A DNA stretch of 5,289 bases from UBA2773 sp964643985. GTDB taxonomy: Bacteria > Patescibacteriota > Minisyncoccia > Moranbacterales > DUUL01. The first letter of the stretch is position 1; every line of letters starts with the position of its first letter. A program made the position numbers and the translations under genes. The stretch is taken from assembly GCA_964643985.1 (NCBI GenBank), contig CAZXUS010000040.1, positions 1-5,289 on the forward strand. The letters are read 5' to 3'. Under the pieces are notes generated by a model. The model did not search any database and was not told the DNA's origin. It saw only the letters and a list, made by a program, of their open reading frames with translations. Of this stretch, positions 3,944-5,289 are shown piece by piece.

Positions 3944-5131
3944 CTACCGTCTTTTTAGCGCATCCAGCGGATCAACAATACTAGCTTTTCTGGCAGGGAT
4001 TAAACCGGTGAAAATTCCGATCAATAAAGAACTGGTTATCAACAAAGCAATAAACCACAACGGAGAATGGAATAAATCAAAAGCTTCTCCACCCATTCGA
4101 ACCGCTATAAAATTCACCACAAAATTAAAAATATATTGAACTACAAATCCCATAAAAATTCCCGAGACACCACCCAGAAAACCCATTAAGGCTGATTCAA
4201 AAATGAAAATACTCAAAATATTTCGATCAGTTGCTCCAATCGCTTTCATTATACCAATTTCCTCAGTTCTTTCCAATAAAGTAATAATCATGGTGTTGAA
4301 CATTCCAATCGAACTAACAAATAACGCCACCACCCCAAGAATTGCCAAAATCAAACTTGCCACTGAGAAAAACTTTCGAGATTGTTCGACTACCTCTGAA
4401 ACCGAAGAAGTTTTATATCCCAAAGCTTCAATTTTTGCTTTAACCCCATCAACTTGATTGGAATTACGAGCTTTGACTTTAATCAAAAAGATGTCTTCTA
4501 AACCTTCACTTTTAAAGCTATCAAAATTAACAAAAACATTTGATCGGTCATTCTCAACCACCCCAATCACTTCAAAACTTTTTTCAATCTTTTTATCCAA
4601 AAATTGTCCTTGATCTCCGCTGGGAATACTCAAGGTAATTTCAATTTTTTCTTTTAATAAGTCTTCCAATTCTACTCCAAAAATTTTCAAAAAAGCGGAA
4701 GACAAAACAATTCCATTTTCGTTTTCGTCCGAAAGAGTTTTTCCTGCTAAAATCTTTTTTCCGTCCATACTTAAATATCCTGGATCGGTAATGAAAAAAG
4801 AAGTATTACTAAGCTTGTCGGTCGTTTTAATTTGACCATCATATTTCAAAAGCGGAATAATTTTTTCCAATTCGTTTATATAGCCGAATTGATCAATAGT
4901 TTTTTGATTCAATTCTCTGTTTTTTTCAGGATTAGAATAAACATCGATAGAGGAAAGCGAATCCGAAGTGGTAATTCGATCCAAAACAACCTCTTGAACT
5001 CCAAAGCCCAACGAAATCAAAAACAAAATCGTCGCCGTTCCAACTCCAATTCCAAAAATAGTCAAGATGGTTCTTGAGGTTCTGGCCCGAAACATTCTAG
5101 TTGATAGTTTTATTAAATCAATAAATTTCAT
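3944..5131 (-). CDS. ABC transporter permease, MacB/FtsX type (MacB_PCD and FtsX domains)
   Basis: The 395-residue inner-membrane protein has the four-helix MacB plan. TM1 is about residues 21-44 (TILTIFGIGVGTATILFLIS). A large extracytoplasmic domain follows (about 48-250). TM2 is about 255-283, TM3 about 305-340 and TM4 about 357-378. ERTEEIGIMKAIGATDRNI (287-305) is the cytoplasmic coupling segment after TM2, and GLIPARKASIVDPLDALKRR (376-395) is the classic C-terminus. Proteins of this type do not form a channel; with a separate ATPase they transmit force across the membrane to export or release substrates such as peptides, lipoproteins or drugs. Length is normal and no ATPase is fused. 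The ATPase partner is not in the window. The start lies 2 bp after the stop of the upstream gene, so the two are probably translationally coupled. The substrate cannot be inferred. Confidence 0.95.
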   Translation of the reverse strand: MKFIDLIKLSTRMFRARTSRTILTIFGIGVGTATILFLISLGFGVQEVVLDRITTSDSLSSIDVYSNPEKNRELNQKTIDQFGYINELEKIIPLLKYDGQIKTTDKLSNTSFFITDPGYLSMDGKKILAGKTLSDENENGIVLSSAFLKIFGVELEDLLKEKIEITLSIPSGDQGQFLDKKIEKSFEVIGVVENDRSNVFVNFDSFKSEGLEDIFLIKVKARNSNQVDGVKAKIEALGYKTSSVSEVVEQSRKFFSVASLILAILGVVALFVSSIGMFNTMIITLLERTEEIGIMKAIGATDRNILSIFIFESALMGFLGGVSGIFMGFVVQYIFNFVVNFIAVRMGGEAFDLFHSPLWFIALLITSSLLIGIFTGLIPARKASIVDPLDALKRR

Positions 5132-5133
5132 AT

Positions 5134-5289
5134 TTATCCAGTGTATCTTATTAAAATCAAAAGCTCCAATTCTCTGGCAATTTTTTGAGCAGTTTTACTA
5201 TTTAAACCAAGGCCTTCCTTAGAAACAGATTTATTTAAAATTTCTTGAAATTCATCTCGAGACAATTCGTTATTTAAACGTTTTTCAAT
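5134..5289 (-). CDS. C-terminal part of an unrecognised gene upstream of the permease
   Basis: The minus strand is open from the window edge to TAA at 5134, giving 51 residues: IEKRLNNELSRDEFQEILNK, then SVSKEGLGLNSKTAQKIARE, then LELLILIRYTG. The segment is mostly helical, with no membrane span and no ABC ATPase C-terminal signature that I recognise. It ends 2 bp before the permease ATG, so it is real coding sequence in the same operon. The bases TGGAT, 7 bp before the permease ATG, lie inside its last codons and may serve as a weak ribosome binding site. I cannot name the family from this fragment. Confidence 0.75.
   Translation of the reverse strand: MEKRLNNELSRDEFQEILNKSVSKEGLGLNSKTAQKIARELELLILIRYTG

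Noticed and set aside
4203..4457. Plus-strand open frame of 84 codons opposite the permease
   Set aside because: It is antisense to conserved FtsX-type transmembrane coding, and its hydrophobic stretches mirror that.
4832..5077. Plus-strand open frame of 81 codons opposite the permease N-terminus
   Set aside because: It is antisense to the permease, rich in Asn/Arg/Ser from reversed AT-rich codons, with no domain.

Overview
The window is AT-rich, and every gene I can support lies on the minus strand. Gene content and style point to a Candidate Phyla Radiation (Patescibacteria) bacterium, Parcubacteria-like. The signs are small Y1 transposase-like and GIY-YIG proteins, a CPR-style Bro-N/DinD-like protein, a single-pass membrane protein with an Fn3-like domain, and many palindromic repeats. 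This placement is inference from family resemblance; there is no rRNA or marker gene in view.

Layout from left to right. Positions 1-774 hold a REP-associated tyrosine transposase (RAYT) gene with copies of the 19-bp palindrome CCGGAAGTCGGACTTCCGG on both sides, plus one in frame inside the gene. Positions 814-1262 hold a short AbrB/SpoVT-type DNA-binding gene cut in two by a 281-bp insert. The insert is almost entirely one GIY-YIG nuclease gene, bounded by perfect 14-bp inverted repeats, and removing 281 bp restores a 55-residue reading frame. Positions 1296-2624 hold a Bro-N/DinD-like gene between two copies of a composite repeat: a 3 x 12-bp array, an AT-rich tract and a GAGGTTC hairpin. 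The left copy supplies the gene's last codons. Positions 2278-2751 are non-coding and repeat-rich.

Positions 2752-5289 look like an older operon read right to left: the tail of an unrecognised gene, a MacB/FtsX-type ABC permease starting 2 bp after it, and then the Fn3-like membrane protein. Between the last two lies a frameshifted second GIY-YIG gene bracketed by 57-bp inverted repeats of the ATTCCCGC...GCGGGAAT family.

The strongest observation is the GIY-YIG unit at 859-1140. It looks like a minimal mobile element: one nuclease ORF, terminal inverted repeats that overlap its own coding end, no visible target duplication, and a clean insertion scar in a recognisable gene. More generally, three small nuclease genes here (RAYT, GIY-YIG 1, GIY-YIG 2) each sit with a different palindromic repeat family, and in each case a repeat has become part of a coding sequence.
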